From assembly GCA_963556195.1 (NCBI GenBank), contig OY744532.1:76049313-76113312 (forward strand): a stretch of DNA of 64,000 nucleotides. Direction: 5' to 3'. The position numbers and the translations under genes were made by a program. How positions within the stretch are numbered: position 1 is the stretch's first letter; each line of letters begins with the position of its first letter. The notes beneath the pieces were generated by a model. That model was given only the letters and a program-made list of their open reading frames with translations. It made no database searches and was not told the DNA's origin. This DNA comes from Sepiola atlantica. Taxonomy: Eukaryota; Mollusca; Cephalopoda; Sepiida; Sepiolidae. Positions 61,785 to 64,000 of the stretch are shown here, one piece after another.

Positions 61785-62100
61785 TATATATATATATATA
61801 TATATATATAGTGTGTTAGAGTGAAATAAATTCCAGAAGTAAATCCGAGTATGAGCGCTCAATGTAATAAACAAAGCAAGAATAAAGTAAAGTAACACGG
61901 AATCGCATAATCACCGGCGCAATAATTTATTTCGACCCTACGACCTTATTCAAGCATCCAAGCGAGGCGATTACATTTTTGAAAATGAAAAAAAAGGGAA
62001 ACTCACACTCACTATTCAATACACATATAGAGAGAGTGACAACATATTTAATACATATATGGAGAGAAATAATTATATAATATTTTTTTATAAATAAATA
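61785..62100 (-). repeat. Retroelement terminal region next to (AT)n
   Basis: Minus strand: GGATGCTTGAATAAGGTCGT AGGGTCGAAATAAATT, then TACTTTATTCTTGCTTTGTT, ACATTGAGCGCTCATACTCG and (AT)n at 61785-61811. The terminal ~80 bases are shared with 60278-60377 in opposite orientation. GAATAAGGTCG...GGGTCGAAAT is a degenerate version of the hairpin-GAAA motif. Confidence 0.6.
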
Positions 62101-62141
62101 GTTTTATATTCACTAACAATCATCAGTGTGGCTCTATATAA

Positions 62142-62235
62142 CTTTATCGCCGATCGAATGATTTGAACCCTGGACCTGAGTCACTATTGACTCCAATCCA
62201 ACATCTTTATCCATTTGGTCACTGTGACAGCCATA
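62142..62235 (-). repeat. tRNA-derived SINE head
   Basis: Minus strand: GACCAAATGGATAAAGATG (A-box region) and GGGTTCAAATCATTCGATC (B-box GGTTCAAATC) 40-50 bases apart, as in a tRNA gene. No CCA or acceptor pairing checked, so a SINE head is likelier than a real tRNA. Confidence 0.6.
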
Positions 62236-62493
62236 TTAAATGTGAGAGAATTAAACCCTATATGTTATATACGAATAGAGTAAGTCTCAGAGAGTATTCG
62301 ATCTTCCATAAAGAGAGAGAACTTTTGCAATATGGCTTAATTAGAAACTTTTCACATTTCTCTCAGTGGTTGACTTGAAGGGAGCTTATATATATAATGT
62401 AATGATTATTTAAATTCCAATGACCAAAAAATTCAGTCTTTACTCATATCATTTATTTTTGGCAATGACAAAATTGACGATGGTCTTACAATT

Positions 62494-62547
62494 GTTTCGC
62501 AACGAGTAAAATGCAGCCATTAAATGCAATTACTCGCTGTTCTTCAG
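62494..62547 (-). ncRNA. Hammerhead-like hairpin motif with long stem
   Basis: Minus strand: TTCTGAAGAA, then a 9-10-bp stem (CAGCGAGTAA with TTACTCGTTG) and a ~22-base loop, then CGAAACAATTG. Same CUGANGA - stem - GAAA layout as the other sites. Confidence 0.35.
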
Positions 62548-63079
62548 AAACCACAATGAAAGACATTTACATGATGTTATATCGAGTACAAAGTCTGTGG
62601 AGAAAAAACAAACAACAGAAAGCAGACAAGACAGAATTCCAATCGATTATAGTTAGACAGACATTACATTAATTATTTAGAAGGTTTCATAAAATCATCT
62701 CTAATTCTTCTCTTAAGTAAAGTAGTTAATCCTAATGTTTCCAATCTCTCCCTGTAACAGTTCGTTTTTACTCTTTTATTAGTTTGTCACTCTCCTTCAT
62801 ATGCCTTCCATTTTCAGTATTACATTTCAATTTTAATGTCTACATAGTCGAGCCCAGATCTCCGTAATATGTTGCTTGTAAATGTAATGAATCGGAAAGG
62901 CAATGTCTATTATGTATTTTACAAGTGTACAACGTCCGGAAAAAAATGCCGGAACAAAAAGAATTCTTTTGCCAGTGTTCACACTAATATTCATATAAAA
63001 TAATGTCTGAATCGGTGAAGGTAAAAAAAGAAAAAAGAAAACGTTTCCAGCTGAAAAGTTTAATAAAAGAAAAAAGTTA

Positions 63080-63325
63080 AGTGGTTGATCGTAGTCAAGG
63101 TCGACCCGAAGGCTCCCTTTTCATTAGCTACTACACCTAGATGTAGGGGAGGGCGCCACTCCTTTCTTAGGATTGCTCCACTTACCCTTGATCCTTACCT
63201 TATAATCCTGAGTGTTTAGCAAGGAGGCATCAAGTACCATTTTTATTAAGTCTTTAGTATGACTCGATCAAGGATTGAACCCTAGTCTCCCAGACGATTA
63301 GCGAACATTCTTACCATTATGTCAA
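63080..63325 (-). repeat. tRNA-derived SINE
   Basis: Minus strand from 63325: TGACATAATGGTAAGAATGT (A-box), CGTCTGGGAGACTAGGGTTC AATCC (B-box GGTTCAATCC). Then a ~170-bp body containing ATGGTACTTGATGCCTCCTT, CACTCAGGATTATAAGGTAA and GGCGCCCTCCCCTACATCTA. Pol III promoter boxes in tRNA spacing plus an unrelated body define a tRNA-SINE. Confidence 0.75.
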
Positions 63326-63510
63326 ATGAACCAGTAAAAGACAAAAAGGAAAGAAAAATCGTATAAATCAGTATAGAAAACGTTTTATCATGGAAATAGA
63401 TTAAAAGTGGAAGAAGAATTGTCTGACTTGCTTTTTCACAGTTCCCCTAAATATTTGAAATTGATTCATCAGGCAGTTTTGTGACTCGCTAACTTTTGTG
63501 TGACAGGACT

Positions 63511-63557
63511 GATATCTATCTATCTATCTATAGATAGATATATAGATAGAGAGATAT
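63511..63557. repeat. (TATC)n/(GATA)n palindromic microsatellite
   Basis: ATCTATCTATCTATCTATAG runs into ATAGATAGATATATAGATAG, so the tetranucleotide repeat switches strand at its centre and can fold on itself. Confidence 0.95.
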
Positions 63558-63564
63558 GAGAAAG

Positions 63565-64000
63565 GAAGGATGAGAGTAATCTAACGTAATGGGAAATGAA
63601 AAAACTATAATACTACCTACACATCAAAGACACAGAGCTTCCCCCCTTCCCTCCTCTTTCCCCAGCTCCTCAAAATCCATGCTACACCTCACCACGACAA
63701 AAACCTCACCACCCCCCTCCCCTCTCTCCCACCCTAAGACAAATTCACTAACACTCCCACCCCTTTTTCACTCACAGCCATCCACATTCATTTCACTCTC
63801 TGCCACTGACTTCTCTAAGCCCGGACCTTGGTCCTGCGCTCCCAGTAGTGGCTACTACTTCTCATCAACCCATCATGTCAACCCAATATTTCTATGTACT
63901 TGCATGACATTTGTCTTAAAATTATCATCCTGAAGAAGTCTTACAAATAAAGACGAAACGTTGATGAATACATTAAAAAAAACATCTTTTGGTTTTTCCT
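63565..64000 (+). mobile_element. Penelope-like element 3' region (runs off window)
   Basis: AGGATGAGAGTAATCTAACG TAATGGG near 63567 parallels 55080. The downstream part has GTAGTGGCTACTACTTCTCA, ACTTGCATGACATTTGTCTT and AATAAAGACGAAACG in the same order as the minus strand of 23310-23580. Next to the GATA microsatellite. Confidence 0.8.
63929..63959 (+). ncRNA. Hammerhead-ribozyme-like core
   Basis: CCTGAAGA, A, GTCTT/AAGAC stem with loop ACAAATA-like, then GAAAC. U7 is A instead of U, allowed by the hammerhead consensus. Third copy of the motif in this Penelope-like family. Confidence 0.45.

Noticed and set aside
62142..62235. True tRNA gene
   Set aside because: A and B boxes are present but no clear acceptor-stem pairing was seen, and similar heads are usual for SINEs.
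63589..63933. 114-codon Ser/Pro-rich ORF
   Set aside because: Matches the 3' non-coding tail of the Penelope-like family at 23310 and 55036.
61192..64000. Further EIF2B4 exons
   Set aside because: I looked for the next conserved delta segments on the + strand and found none; the gene presumably continues past the window.

Overview
This is a stretch of animal nuclear genome, most likely from a cephalopod mollusc and probably an octopus. The reasons are large AT-rich introns with GT-AG borders, very dense mixed transposable elements, a recurring GGGAGATAACT word that I associate with mollusc repeats, and LINE tails ending in a CATGCCAGCATG-type 3' motif that I recognise from octopus genomes. 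The species call is inference; the sequence itself shows only a repeat-rich invertebrate genome.

One host gene is recognisable: EIF2B4, the delta subunit of translation initiation factor eIF2B, on the + strand. Ten coding exons, all with matching phases, lie at 22015-22269, 28032-28196, 33305-33362, 36056-36085, 40417-40609, 41513-41624, 46773-46849, 50503-50605, 57678-57805 and 61100-61191. They encode about 404 residues. The reading frame is still open at the last donor, so the C-terminal third lies beyond base 64000. The ten exons total about 1.2 kb inside more than 39 kb of gene; the rest is introns filled with transposons.

1-22000 (upstream of the gene): an LTR-like repeat (1-1236); a complete, very young non-autonomous LTR retrotransposon (2128-5594) whose interior is a 52/34-bp tandem array; an 81-bp tandem repeat; several MITEs; degraded Jockey-like LINEs; a decayed Ty3/Gypsy element (12289-15555); and AT-rich sequence with no recognised gene.

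22000-64000 (EIF2B4 introns): Penelope-like elements, a Merlin-type DNA transposon with intact terminal repeats and target duplication, a hAT MITE, mariner transposase remnants, an RTE-type LINE with an uninterrupted reading frame and a 12-bp target duplication (37069-39994), a perfectly regular 32-bp satellite (43407-44430), and several foldback elements. Small-RNA-derived repeats are prominent: three 5S rRNA-headed SINEs, two tRNA-headed SINEs, and a dispersed family whose full copies begin with a U2 snRNA segment.

The features most worth following are the U2-headed family, the satellite-filled LTR element whose repeat encodes the same cyclic peptide in all three frames, hammerhead-ribozyme-like cores at the ends of Penelope-like elements, and a 210-bp-arm hairpin starting 101 bases after an EIF2B4 splice donor.
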